A DNA stretch of 64,000 bases, taken from the NCBI GenBank assembly GCA_032158125.1, contig JASKOT010000024.1, positions 186,001-250,000 on the forward strand, given 5' to 3'. Positions 37,286 through 48,895 of this stretch are shown here, piece after piece. The notes below the pieces were generated by a model. The model was given only the letters and a program-made list of their open reading frames with translations. It was not told the DNA's origin and ran no database searches. Each line of letters starts with the position of its first letter. Position 1 is the stretch's first letter. This stretch comes from Papiliotrema nemorosa (Eukaryota; Basidiomycota; Tremellomycetes; Tremellales; Rhynchogastremaceae). The translations under genes and the position numbers were made by a program.

Positions 37286-39972
37286 CTAAGGAGCGACGTG
37301 CCAGTCGAGCTTGTCGGCCCATTTCTTGTCTTTGAGCGTAAGCAAGACCTCTGCCACATCTTTGGCTCCGTTTCCGGACAAACAACTGCACCATCAGCAC
37401 CTCTTGACCTCCTTGTGAGCAGACCAAAACTCACATGACGATATCCTGGTCTTTCGGCAATGTCTTTGCCAATTGCATACCTCCCCAAAGACCGTGTGAT
37501 GACTCCAAAGCGGGAATAATACCCTCCAACTCGGTGACCATCTTGAATGCCTTGAGACATTGGACATCATCCGCGACGACGTATTCGGCTCTTCCGGTGT
37601 ATTTCAGATGACTGTGTTCAGGACCGACAGAGTTGTAATCCAGACCTGATATCAGTGATTGAACGTAGTTTCGAGAGGGTTACCCACCGGCAGAGATGGA
37701 GTGTGTCGGAGTCAATTGACCAGTCTTGCTTTGAATGATGTATGAGCTTGCACCGTGAACAACTCCAATGACACCCTTGGATAATGTGGCTAAGATGTCA
37801 GTCACATTTATTGCGAGGATACACGCTCAGTGCTCACCTGAGTGCAAGTCAGTGTCAATACCATGGCCTCCTGCTTCGACACCGATCAATCTGACCGAAG
37901 GATCTTCGATAAAGTCGTAGAATGTTCCAATGGCGTTACTTCCACCTCCAACGCAAGCTACCACTGCGTCGGGCAGTTTGCCGGCCTTTTCTGCGAGCTG
38001 AGACTTGATCTCTCGACCAATGACCCTTTGGAAATCTCGGACGATTGTAGGGAAGGGATGAGGACCGATTGCTGAACCGATCAGGTAGTGTGTGGAGTCT
38101 AGTCGGGTGACCCATTCTCGCATAGCTTCGTTGACAGCGTCTTTCAGGGTTTGCGTGCCCGACGTGACTGCCACGACCTGAAATCAGTCGACGACGCGAG
38201 AGGTAAGCCTGCCTGAACTCACAGTACCGCCCAACATTCGGATCCTGAACACGTTCAACTCTTGTCTCCTGACATCCTCGGCTCCCATGTAGATCACACA
38301 CTCCATACCGAACTTGGCACAAACGGTAGCGGTAGCGACACCATGTTGCCCGGCTCCAGTCTCGGCAATGATCCTCTTCTTACCCAGTCGCTTCGCAAGA
38401 AGGATCTAAGGATCAGCTGTCTACTACACCCAGAGACGTCGTGCGGCTCACTTGTCCAACGGCGTTATTGATCTTGTGAGAACCGGTGTGATTCAGATCC
38501 TCCCGCCTGCTAGTGAGCTAAAAGTCCTTCTTAACTCTGCGGCAACTTACTTCAACCAGATCTTGGCTCCACCCATCTCCTCTGTCAACCTCTCTGCCAG
38601 GTAGAGCTCCGAAGGTCGGTTCATGTACCCATACATGTCCTCAAACTCTTTCCAGAAAGCCGGATCATTGCTAGCCTTGACATACGCCGATTCCAACTCC
38701 GCCAGACAATCCACCAGCGCCTCAGGGACGTATGCACCCCCGAACAAGCCGAATCGAGAGGGCAATTTGCCTTCACCGTTGACTTTGAGCTCTTCCTTGG
38801 CCTCGGGCTCAGTCGGGGGGATAGGGAGTGGTGCAGGTGCTTCTCCATCTTTATCCTTATTCAATCGACCTAGTGGTCTGCTCTCTTGTCCCTTGAGCGA
38901 AATCTCCCGACAGTACGCCTCGAGAGCCTGAGGAGCATTGTTTCCTTGATGCGCTTCCAAAACGACCTTGATGATCTTTGATCCGACCACGACACCGTCT
39001 GCTCCGGCAGCAGTGACGAAATCAAAGTGTGTTCGGTTGTCAATACCGAAACCGACGGCAAGAGGGGCGGTGGTGAAGGTTCGAATACGAGCGAGGAGTT
39101 CGGGTAGACCGGCAGACATGACTGTACCGGCTGATGATCCTGTGACTCCCATCTGGATGTCAGGACGACCCTGCAATATTTGTTCCGCCAATGCTCACCT
39201 TGGAGACGACATAGATAAAAGTGTCAGCGATGCTGGTCAAAAACTTGACTCGGTCAATGCTCGTCGATGGGGCGATCAGAGGGACATAAGACATTCTGTA
39301 TGATCAGTCTTGTCTCTCGAATAGGCACGGATCTTACGAGGAAGAAGTACAGATGTCTCGGAATTTGAGAGCTTCCTCTGGAGGCAGATCAACCATGATG
39401 AAACCGTTGGCTCCTGCTGATCTGGCATCTTGCACTGCTTTCTCCTCGCCGTAAGCGATCAAAGGGTTGTAGTAGCCTGGAGTGAGTATAAATACCTGTG
39501 AACAGTACCGACTCACCCATGAGCAGGACAGGGGCTTTCAACCCTTGCGCTCGAGCTTCTTTAATGTATCGCAGACAGTCCGGGTAATGAACATCGTTCT
39601 CAATAGCCATCTGACCATTATTCATGCGTCACGTCGATATGGGGGTGGACTGACCGTGTTGGCTTTCTGGATGACGGGTCCATCGGCGATAGGATCAGAA
39701 AAGGGGATACCGAGTTCGATCACGTCCGCTCCACCGGCTTCCAGAGCCAACATCAACGGGACTGTGCTGTCTGCAGTGGGGAAACCAGCCGTCAAGAAGG
39801 TTACAAAGACGCTGAAAATCAGGACACTATTCCGGGACGAGCGACATAGAATCCATAGTAAACTCACGCTTCATCCTGATTGTCAGTGGAATGTCTAGGT
39901 GGAGATGCTCGCTTCATTTCGGCTCACCTTTGCCTTTTTATCCGCAAAAGTCTGTTTCAATAGTTCAGACAT
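37286..39972 (-). CDS. TRP5: Tryptophan synthase, fused alpha-beta enzyme
   Basis: Catalyses the last steps of tryptophan synthesis: the alpha part cleaves indole-3-glycerol phosphate, the beta part joins indole to serine with PLP. The start at 39972 gives [15 protein letters not shown]. Alpha motifs: [40 protein letters not shown] (catalytic Glu and Asp), YYNPLIAYG and [11 protein letters not shown], then [13 protein letters not shown] charged linker ([19 protein letters not shown]) joins to beta: [34 protein letters not shown] (PLP lysine), [49 protein letters not shown] and [14 protein letters not shown]. The stop is at 37286. About ten short introns and some 720-740 residues; fungal TRP5 is a fused protein of this size and order. 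No clear regulatory site was seen. Confidence 0.97.
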
Positions 39973-40274
39973 GTTGACAAGGAAGATGGGATGGAGTGTG
40001 AGGGAAGAAGTGAGAAGGATAGATGAGAGGAATGATATAGATGAATGAAGGTCGATGGTCGAATGGACTTTTCGAGTCGGGCCGAGGGGGGAAATCTCAA
40101 ACGGCGACTCGATACCTTGGGGCCCAATACCATGGCACAACACATGGGCTCAGCGATCGATCAGGCAACATTATTCTTGCTATGAGTCGAATGGGTCAAC
40201 CTTGCGGATGAGATGCAATTGTTCTATATATATGCATCTCGAGACATATGTTCACACACTGCGTCTGGTCCGTC
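39973..40274. promoter_or_regulatory. TRP5 promoter and leader
   Basis: About 300 bp between the TRP5 start and the stop of the next minus-strand gene. The leader side is strongly CT-rich on the gene strand. TGAGTCG near 40186 is one base from the Gcn4/Cpc1 site TGAGTCA; I do not claim it as functional. Confidence 0.35.
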
Positions 40275-40865
40275 TCAATCAGAGTTTGGCCCAAACCCCG
40301 ACGCTCTATCGGTCCATCCTTGTACCCCCAACAACGCTCCTTCTCTCTTCAAATCACCCCATGTCTTCTCCCTCAGTCCTGACCCAGCTGTGACTGCAGG
40401 TGCGGAAGTAGGTACGAGCGCAGGAATTGGTTTGGTAGATACATGTACAAGAGGTAAAACGTCCGATACAGCAGCTGGCCACGCTTCAGGCAAAACTTTA
40501 AACAGGACATTCTTCACAGCTTTGGCGGTATCTCCGTCGAATCGGAGCTGAAGGGATATGTCGCTTTCCGGCACATTGGCTAAGGAAGGACATTCTTTCT
40601 TGACGAGTCGAATTGTTTCCTAAGATTAGCGCCGCGAGGTGCTGGGCTACGATGGGCTTACCGCTGCAGTGGGCAGGAGAGGACCGATGAAAGCGTCCCT
40701 TCCGTCAGTAGGGAGATAACGACTCAATCTTCTCATGGTATCAGTCTGAGTGCCCTGCTGGAGTCGGGTGTGTACGATGAACTTGGGGGATTCCAACTCC
40801 ATGTCGGACAGAGTGGGCGAAAGAGGGGTGGACATCTTGTGCTTGCGGACGACGTTAACGCTCAT
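40275..40865 (-). CDS. Unrecognised small protein, about 180 residues
   Basis: Two exons joined by a 43 nt intron (GTAAGC...TCTTAG, near 40617-40659) give MSVNVVRKHKMSTPLSPTLS, then SPKFIVHTRLQQG, MRRLSRYLPTDGRDAFIGPL, then ETIRLVKKECPSLANVPESD, ISLQLRFDGDTAKAVKNVLF and a Pro/Ala-rich end. The middle looks like an ordered alpha/beta domain; no signal peptide or membrane segment is seen. An in-frame ATG ten codons in (MSTPLSP) could be the true start. The clean splice site and protein-like composition support a real gene; the function is unknown. It runs in the same direction as TRP5 and the OHCU decarboxylase gene. Confidence 0.65.
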
Positions 40866-41208
40866 ATCAGGCTTTAGACGTAGAAATGGCAGAGAGACAG
40901 ATGGTACGATGCGTGGTCGAGTTTTATAGACCTGAAGAACGTTCCAGAGGATAGTACACTGAAGGGATCATCGCATGAAAGGTCGGTCGCGTCGCACAGA
41001 GTTTCAGCATCCTTTGACCGAAATGGAGATCGACGGTGGGCATCCCCTGGTAATCGTCGCCGGCTCGTCAGAGAACAAGAGGAAGTGCAGTAGATCATGT
41101 CGGGATCATCGGTCGGTGCCGTGCCCAATCGATGATAGTCCTGTTCTAGTGTCCCTCATCGTATGCACCAGCTGCATACTGATAATTACACCTAGCTCAA
41201 ACCGTCCC
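40866..41208. other. Intergenic between two minus-strand genes
   Basis: 343 bp holding the 3' end of the OHCU decarboxylase gene and the promoter of the small unknown gene. Nothing else is visible. Confidence 0.35.
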
Positions 41209-41890
41209 TCATTCCAAACTCAGATTCTTCAGCCTGGCACGCCCAATCAACCAGACATCTCCCAGCGCCCTCTCACATTCACTCTTCCATTCATCGCTGT
41301 CCGTGCTCTTGATCATCTTCTCCACTTCCTCCGAGTCGACTCCGGGTGCGGTCGTCAAGAAATCCTCAGGTAACGGATCGGGCGATACTTCCAGACCTAG
41401 GACTCGTTCCATCTCCGGGACAATAGCTGATCGAGGTCGACCGTTGACAAAAGTGACAAAGCGCAACCCGGGATACACTGTGCAATATAGGTTGTTCAGA
41501 TGCCGCAGACTACACTCAGCACGCTTTTACTCGTGCGTTAACACCATCTCACCGGTCGAGGACTACCCGCGGTGTGGCAGGACCTGCACCCTGTTCTTTC
41601 CCACTCAATCCGCTGACTTTTGGCGCTCCAATCATAGGATGTCCCCCTATAAATTCGGCCTTTTGATCCCACGTCCAGTCATTGGCAACTCCAGCGCAGA
41701 TGTCAACGAGCTCATTGTATGATGCTGGAGGTTCTGTTCGAGCTGTGAGACGGAGCAAAACGCTAGGCACGAGGAGATTCCGGAGTGCTGGGGTCGGTTC
41801 GAAGAGGAGCGAGAGGAGGGTAGTGAGGACATTCGCATCGTGGCAGTCTTGTAGCTTGAGTGTCGAGGTGTCTACTGGTAGTTCAGACAT
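41209..41890 (-). CDS. OHCU decarboxylase (2-oxo-4-hydroxy-4-carboxy-5-ureidoimidazoline decarboxylase)
   Basis: Third enzyme of urate breakdown after urate oxidase and HIU hydrolase; it makes (S)-allantoin. Two exons joined by a 44 nt intron give about 211 residues. The start at 41890 reads MSELPVDTSTLKLQDCHDAN, then VLTTLLSLLFEPTPALRNLL, SYNELVDICAGVANDWTWDQ, and KAEFIGGHPMIGAPK, which contains the catalytic-His motif HPxIG of the family. The second exon reads LRHLNNLYCTVYPGLRFVTF, VNGRPRSAIVPEMERVL, the usual NxxYxxxFGF/FVNGR block, then a helical end. The Tyr/Phe of the common YxxKFGF is replaced by YPGLRFVTF, as in other fungal members. No peroxisomal targeting tripeptide is seen (ends LSLE). 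The usual partner genes of the pathway are not nearby. Confidence 0.88.
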
Positions 41891-43756
41891 GGCGCGGATG
41901 GGGATGTGAAAGCTGCCAGTGGAGAGATAAGAGGGACGTTCTGGTGGACCTCCACCTCGCGTGGGCGAGATATCACTGGCTCACGTGATACAATTCTCGA
42001 GCATCTGCATTGACCCCATGCATATCGAGAGCAACATGCGGATGAACGAAGCTGAACAAGTACATGGGAGAGATGAGGGTCAGTCATCGTCGCCATGCAA
42101 GAACGACAGCGGCAGCGCCTCCGCGATATGAGTCAGTCAGATTCCTGACCCTGGCTTCGTGTACCCAGTCTGACTCGAGGCAAGGGATTTCCCCTCGGCG
42201 CCCTTCAAAATTCCACAGATAGATTCGACGGCGGTAATTCAACATCCTTAAGTCGAGCTCCACTGAAGATTGTGTCGATGTGACTGGGACTGGCGAGAAA
42301 TGATCATTATTGCTAGCAGGGTCCCAATGCGTTGTATCGGCCCTGGATATCGAGGCGGTGCTTCTTAGTTGGTAGTCCCTGTATCGGACATAGTGGGCGA
42401 CGATCTTTGTCGTTGTGAGAAGTCGAGCTCAATCCGGCGGCCTACGAAGCGTCACGAGGAGCCCTCGTGGTCAATACAGCAGGTTGCAAGAGGCTCCAAT
42501 TTTCAGAGAGTCTGGGCTTGGAGGTAGACCCTATACCTCGGACGATCATGCCATGTGCTAAGGTTGTTGTACAGCAATAATGCGAAGCAGCATTCCAGAG
42601 TATTGCAGCTTGAATTTTCCTGGTAGAGTTGCCATAGGCGGAAAATGTGCAGCAACAGCGTATCGACCCCGAAATCAAGGGGGGGATGGCGTGTGACGTA
42701 TTGAGCTCTGCCTGCCCCACTTGCGCTCCAACTCCAACTCCAACTCGCTTCGACTATTGTAGGCAAGGCTCAGTTCAAAGACCAGAGATCATCCGACCCG
42801 ACCTAGGTTATAGCAGAGATGCATGAGCGCCGAGATTGCAGCGATCAGACCCCGTCGTTTTTCACCCCCCAAAACTCATTCAAGCAGGTAGAGACGGGAG
42901 ACAAAGGGAAAGTCCTTTGACGTCTCGAGCCTTGTACATCACCCACCACGCATTTTGACATTTCGACTGCAGCCACTGTTCGTGACTTTCGACATTCACT
43001 TCACTTGATCCGACGTTCATCTCGACCTAGATTTCAATTTAATTGTGTAGAATCCGGTTCGACTTAGAAACAGATCTCGACCCGCCCCCGGCCCAGACGA
43101 TATCTACGTGCGACATCCCACACAAGCGACTCATCCGCGCTTCAGTCTTACTCCCCTCTCTCAGATCCATCCTCGTTGCTCTCGCGCCAAGCGCATTTTT
43201 CAATCCCCTCTTTACGCCTCTGCGGATAGAGAAGCAGAGAGAACAATAAAAAAATCATGTGTGAGTAGTGCTCGTGATGTTTTGATCCGCACTTGCTCGG
43301 TTCGAAAGGGGGGTTTTATCCTCGGTCTGCCCCTGTCACCCTCCCCCCTGTCCCCTGCCCTTACACCGCATTCCCTCACGAATCTGGGATCTCCTTGTCC
43401 GCACGCAAACCCTCGTAGTCCCCCGCTTGTGCATGGGTCCCTGCTGCATCCACGCACCATCATCATCCTGCGTTGAACACCTCCCTCCCTTGCGCCGATT
43501 AGTCGGAGGAGAGCAAAATTGCTCAGGCGGACGAGGGGGCTGCGCACTCTTTTCTTTCCCGCTTCAAACCCATCGCACCCATTCACAACATTTCACCCAA
43601 CGTCTATCCGCATCCATCCAACCTCATCCTCAGTCTCTCTCTTCTATCACTGGACAAGAGCATACCTGCACAACTCCCATCCCTTCGTTTGACCCTCATC
43701 CATCTTGACATTCCTTCCCAAACCCTATAGTCGACCCACGCCCAACCTTTCCCATC
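41891..43756. promoter_or_regulatory. 1.9 kb divergent region between OHCU decarboxylase and the Ser/Thr-rich membrane protein
   Basis: No convincing coding frame. The right half (about 43000-43750) is very C/T-rich, like a long leader. ATGT followed by GTGAGT at 43257 could be a tiny first exon: spliced to the acceptor at about 43730 (ccctatag) it stays in frame with the ATG at 43757. A long regulatory region fits a stress- or wall-related gene, but that is inference. Confidence 0.4.
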
Positions 43757-45114
43757 ATGTCAACCTCCGATGTGGTCGTATCGACGTCTGACACTTCTTC
43801 TATAGCCCAATCGTCGACCTCCGCCGACGTTACCTCGTCTACCTCGTCTGCCGAAGTGTCCAGCACTTCTACGACGTCCAGTACCTCCTCTGCGCCCACG
43901 TCTTCTTCTTCGACCACGAGCTCTGCTGGCGAAACAAGTTCAACATCCTCAACCACCAGCAGTGCAGGTGCCACTTCATCTAGCTCTGGCGCATCCGCCA
44001 GCAATGGGGCTAGCTCTGGAGCGACGAGCGCCAGCGCGACATCGTCCTCGACCACTAGTTCCGCTACGAGATCTCAAGTTGTGACTACCAGCTATGTGTG
44101 AGTTTGTCGCGCTTCCAGTATCCATGGTGACTCATCCGTCAGCGTGACCACTATCACGAGAGGCGATGGAACTGTTGAGACGTCTTCGTCTGCCGTTGCC
44201 TTCACCTCCAGCGTAGCCGTCGGTAGCAGTGGCGGAGGCTCCAACAGTGAGTATATCATTCAACGCGTTTCTATTCCGGGTCCAGCCCTAGCTTCTCCCT
44301 CTGTCTCACTTGATCTTCGTGCTAATGAAGTAGCCGCAGCAATCGCTGGAGGAGTTGTGGGAGGTGTCGTTGGTCTAGCCTTGATCCTTGGATTGGTCTG
44401 GTTCCTGTTGCGACGACGAAAGAGATCGCACTTGCACGATTTCGACGATAATATGGTTAGTTAGGCGTTGTGTGATATCAGATCGTGCTGATGAGCCAGT
44501 TTGATCCTCACCGACCACAAAACCACGCCCAAGTCGATCTCGCCGATGCTGGACACAACACTGTCGAGCCATTCTACACTCCCGGTGTCGCATCTACCGC
44601 TCAGTCGCCTGAAATGACTCAGTACCCCAGATCTGCCGCCACCACTTCTGACGGTGGGTACGGTGCCCAAGACCTTTCTCGAGGTCCTTCTACTGCCACT
44701 TCGGCAGGATTCGCGGGTCGAGGTACTTTCGGAACGATGGCCATGCCTGAACCGCATGCCTTTGGCGGTGCAGGTGCTGCCGCGGCAGGAGGTGCAGCTG
44801 CTGGAGGTGCTCTTGCGGGAATGTCGGCCAAGCAAAGGGAGGCGTATCAGGAGCGACAACAGAACCGAGTAGGCGGATCGCAACAAGGATACCCAGCTGC
44901 CGGTGGATCGGGCTCTGGCGCTCCTTCGGGTGTCAGCCCACCCATGAGCCCGACTGCAACAAGCACGAGCGGACCTGTTACTGTGGCAGAGGATGGTGGG
45001 GCATTCGACGATGCTCACGCTTATGCCGGCGACACTGTTCCCCCGACGTGAGTGTTCATTATAGGCAGATCTGTGTCATGCTGACAAACTAGCTACGATT
45101 CGATTCGACAATAA
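43757..45114 (+). CDS. Ser/Thr-rich single-pass membrane protein (Mid2/Wsc-like layout)
   Basis: The ATG at 43757 is followed by about 150 residues that are almost all Ser, Thr, Ala and Val, a likely O-mannosylated outer stalk. Then a Gly-rich hinge leads to one strong membrane segment (IAGGVVGGVVGLALILGLVWFLL) with the stop-transfer RRRKRSH, and a cytoplasmic tail of about 190 residues (YDSIRQ at the end, Gly/Ala-rich middle, AKQREAYQERQQN). Four introns; about 380 residues. The layout matches fungal wall-stress sensors and similar proteins. No N-terminal signal peptide or Cys-rich WSC domain is visible, so the sensor role is uncertain; an upstream mini-exon at 43257 would add only about ten residues and no signal peptide. 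The tail is the part most likely to signal. Confidence 0.75.
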
Positions 45115-45818
45115 GGCGCCATCGGACTGGCAGCAACCGCTGCTGCTGCTGCTGCTCAGAGTCGAGAAGAAAATGCCCTTTATCGACCACTTAACTTTCT
45201 GTACATTTGAGTAGACGCGGAGATGGACGTTGTTAGCTGCTTCTGGGCATGTATAATTGTTATTTCAAGTGAGGTATTGAGGTTACGACACTGCGGTCTA
45301 CTCGGCCGTAGATCAGTAAGAACCAATCTGATGCGCGTTTCACCCGTGGCGATCAATATCAATTACCAAGGGATGAGGAACTCTGTGGCACTGCGCATTT
45401 GAAGAAGAATACTCCTGGCCGAACTCCCTTTCGCAGGCGATGCACGCGTCAAAGGACCATCCTGTCATCTTCTAGCTGTGCGGCGACAACTGGCTGTGTG
45501 ATGGAGTCGTGTCGACAGGAAGGGACCGCCTCATGATGGGAGATCTCGGACATGAAAAGGGGTCTCTAGGCATAAGAGCAGAGGAGGGAAGAGGGTATAC
45601 GTTGCGTGTCGAGGCAGGCGCCACTTGTGTTTTGTGTTTCGACATTACTCGTACTGAGGATCGCGCTTTACGACGAACCACATACAACTCTCATACCTTG
45701 CATCTACGATACATCTCTCGATCCTCTTTGCATCTCTCTACATCTGTATATATCTCTGGGATCTGCGACTTTCATTCTGAGCGTGGTGGAAATAGTACGA
45801 GGATTGGGAATATACCGG
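45115..45818. other. Intergenic region between two plus-strand genes
   Basis: About 700 bp without a convincing gene; includes a short GCT repeat (six units near 45138) just after the membrane protein gene. The frame containing the next gene is open from 45606, but those upstream codons look like leader. Confidence 0.35.
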
Positions 45819-46494
45819 ATGAGTTCGACGACGAGGGATCAACACCCTTTACTTTATTCTCCTTCGTTCACATTGGCCGATTCAGTGAAAAACTCTCCGA
45901 GAAGATTCACCACGGATCCTCAGACGAATCTTCTGCCTCCTTCCTCGGCGTCGTCTTCGGTGCTGGGCGTGAGTGGGACGGGGACGAGAGGGAGCAGAGC
46001 CAAAAGTAGCACGGCAGATAGAGATGAAGGCAATGGCAATGGGACCGTGGATGGATCAAGTGGAGGGCCGATGAAACCTAAACCAAAGAAGAAGAAGAAA
46101 GGCTGGAAAGGCTGGGCGTTGGTCTATGAAGATGATGATGGCAATATGGTCGACGTCAACGATGATGATGAAGGCGAATCTGAAGAGGTCACCCAGACCG
46201 CCACGAGTGATTTGCAGCTCGATACGGGGTTGCCAGTAGAACCATTCAACGGAGAAATGTCACGAGGTGGGTCGAATCGATCTAGTGGTCAAAGTGTATT
46301 GTCCGAGGAGGCTGACCAGGCAGCATCGACGGTTTTAAGTGAACAGAGCATCTCTGTGGCTCCTTCGACGACCTCTCGAGTTGACATGGATCCACCGTCA
46401 ACGTCCTCCATACCTCTCATGCAGCCTCCACCTGCTGCCAGGCATCGAAAGAGCTTGAGTCCTGTGAGACCTACAAGCAGGGCGAAGAGTCCTT
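45819..46494 (+). CDS. Low-complexity acidic/Ser-rich protein, 5' part; 3' end unresolved
   Basis: From the ATG at 45819: MSSTTRDQHPLLYSPSFTLA, then a Ser-rich stretch, a Lys run (KPKPKKKKKGWKGWALVYED), an acidic stretch (DDDGNMVDVNDDDEGESEE) and Ser/Pro-rich sequence to PTSRAKSP. At 46495 a perfect GTAAGT donor begins. Without splicing the frame runs on to 46889 with a composition unlike the rest. With splicing to an acceptor at 46834, it joins the next open frame in phase (T|TC). So this is either exon 1 of a larger gene ending at 48390, or a separate gene whose end I cannot fix. The GWKGWALVYEDDDGN block is the only part that looks conserved. Function unknown. Confidence 0.55.
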
Positions 46495-46746
46495 GTAAGT
46501 GTCCAAACCCTTTTCCCAAATCATCACAACATGAAACACCTTGGCCCCCTTTATCAGCCAACGCGACTATTCCCCTTCTCACTCTTTGCATCATATCTTT
46601 CCACCCTCCCCCACACACTCTGTGCTTCCATCTGTTCATCCTTTCTTTATCCTTTCCCCTCATTGTGCATTCTTATTGTGAAGCAACGCTGACGTTTGTG
46701 TCTCCTCTAATATCCACTTCTTGCTTCATATCTCGCATCTTGCATC

Positions 46747-48390
46747 ATGTCTGCTCCCCTACGCCGATCGACGCGTTCCACTCGTCCACCGTCGCCACTT
46801 TTATCAAACCGCAAACGTCTCTCTCTGTCAACAGTCCCTTCGTCCACCAACAACAAGATCGATGTATCATCGCTCAATTCCTCCACTAGTCAACCTGCTC
46901 GCACGTCTTCTCCACCACCAAACCACCCGTCTTCGTCCAGGACATCCGAATCTGCTGCAGACATGTACCCTAATAAGCGACCACGCCGATCCTCTCCCAG
47001 ACCGTCCCCATCCAGCGGGAGTCTTACCCCTGAACCTTCACCGGATCCAGTACCCCGTACTCGTCCCCCACCAAAGGCAACATCGGTCAACAACACAAAG
47101 ACACGAAACACTCCTGCACCTCGAACTTCCATCCCCACAAGGATAGGCACCGCCGCGATGAGAGAAGAAGCTCGCCAAGCGCAAGCATCGTCACGGACAG
47201 GTACACCGCCCGTTCATCCCACTCAGGCCTCGACCCCGGCGGGTATACAAGACGACGAACCTCTGCCCAAAATACCGAGGGTAGGTATGGGCGAGGTATT
47301 TCCCGCGCCTCCAGAAAGTGACATTCGCGCCGAAGCATTGTTCATCATCGATGCGGCAAAACGAAGACGCGAAGAAGAAAGGGTTAGATATTTACGGGAA
47401 AATCCGGGTGGCGAACGGGAAGGTCTAACTCCCCCGCCGACGTCAAGGCTCGCTCCGGCCAGCACGAATGGACTTGTCGATGATACCAATGGTCCTGCGG
47501 GGATCGTTCAAGCTAAAGCGCCGTCATCTGCTACCGCCACAAATGGCGCGAGGGTACCGTATCATACTCCTCAGTCGACCATCAGTGTCATCCCGCCTCC
47601 CAATGGTTTCATCCAGCAGTCATCGACTTCGTCTTGGATCAATGCCCAGTCTACCCCAGATTATCCTATTGCCGGGCCCTCATCCCTTTCCCTGGCCTCA
47701 AGTTCTGCGACTGCGCCTGCAATACCACCTCACCCTCAACCCAGCCAGATTATGAATGGACGACCTGCACCTGCAGGAACGCCTACCCCTACTGAAGCAG
47801 TCCCCGCCTACCCGCCAGGATCCTTCGAGGCTCAATTAGAAGCCATCAGCGAAGGCTACAAGGCCGGCGTCAACGCCACGCCTCACTCGATAGCCACAAT
47901 GGCTCGCCTCAACGCTAACGCACTGGTCGCGCCGCAAGATATTGCATTGGGCCGAGGACCCAACGACATGGTGCCTCCTCGCTTTCATAGTGGACAAAAA
48001 CCTGTCGTAATGCTGGCGAATCCCGGTACGCGACATCGAGCGAAAGACCGACTTGCTAGAGAACACCAAGAAGGGTTCGAAGGACTTTCCGACGACGTCG
48101 AGGTGGATTCCGAGGGTTTTGTGGATAACGTCATGGTCAGTCGCAATTTCAAGCCTATCAGAGCAATTCTGACCTGACAGGAAAACTTGAGAAACATCAT
48201 TCAATACTTCTTCCCCCACCCTTCATCGAAACGCGACGCGTTTCTTGAAAGGATAGGGAGGAGGCTGATCGATGTGGGTTGGGACTTGACCGATAATTCG
48301 GACATGGCCCTGCTCGGACGACTTCGAATGACCGACCATCCACCTCCTCGACCTCATACGAACGGTGCTAGGCCACCGGGACAGCAATGA
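46747..48390 (+). CDS. Pro/Ser-rich protein of unknown function, probably nuclear
   Basis: The ATG at 46747 (catcATGtct) follows a CT-rich, leader-like stretch. MSAPLRRSTRSTRPPSPLLS, with a basic-Pro pattern (NKRPRRSSPRPSP) that fits nuclear import, leads into long disordered Pro/Thr/Ser tracts. Ordered parts are a helix (DIRAEALFIIDAAKRRREEE), YPPGSFEAQLEAISEGYKAG, RHRAKDRLAREHQEGFEGLS and, after a 45 nt intron (GTCAGT...CTGACAG), ENLRNIIQYFFPHPSSKRDA, then FLERIGRRLIDVGWDLTDNS. The C-terminal part is most likely the functional domain. I do not recognise it. It may be one gene with the preceding feature; in that reading its first 29 codons are intron. About 530 residues as drawn. Confidence 0.6.
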
Positions 48391-48895
48391 AAAAATGGGT
48401 GATTCTGGGGGTGGAGGAAAGGGCCGGCGCGTGATAGAAGATTAACGGAATTACATTGAACAACCCTCTGGAGAAAGTGTCAAACATACACTGCATCAAA
48501 GAAAGGTACAAGCATGCAATGGCATAAGCATTATCTGCCTTTGCAAGGCATGACCCCTGCAAGCATTGTGTAGGATGGATATGAGTGTTATGAGAGGATG
48601 GGATAAAATAGGTGCAATAAATAAGAAACAAAAAAGGCATCTGACCGAGGAGGTTGGGCGCCACACTTTCAGTGGAAGCGATTTTGGGACGAGCAGCGCA
48701 CCTCTTCTGCAACGAGGGTCATACAACTATTACCCATTCTACTTCATTGTCCTTCGACGCACTCACCCTCTCGAGGCTGCTCGACAGGTCAACAAGGTAA
48801 AAAGAAACGAAACAGATAGGTACAAGTAATCCTCCCTTGCTCCCATAACGACCCTTTACGCCGCGCTCATCACCCCTCGTATCCCTTCATCCACC
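48391..48895. promoter_or_regulatory. Promoter region of the nucleoporin gene
   Basis: 505 bp between a stop and the next start on the same strand. No gene is visible; the last 80 bases are C/T-rich leader-like sequence. Confidence 0.35.

Noticed and set aside
43750..44100. Simple-sequence repeat in the Ser/Thr-rich gene
   Set aside because: It is codon-level low complexity of a real stalk region, not a tandem DNA repeat.
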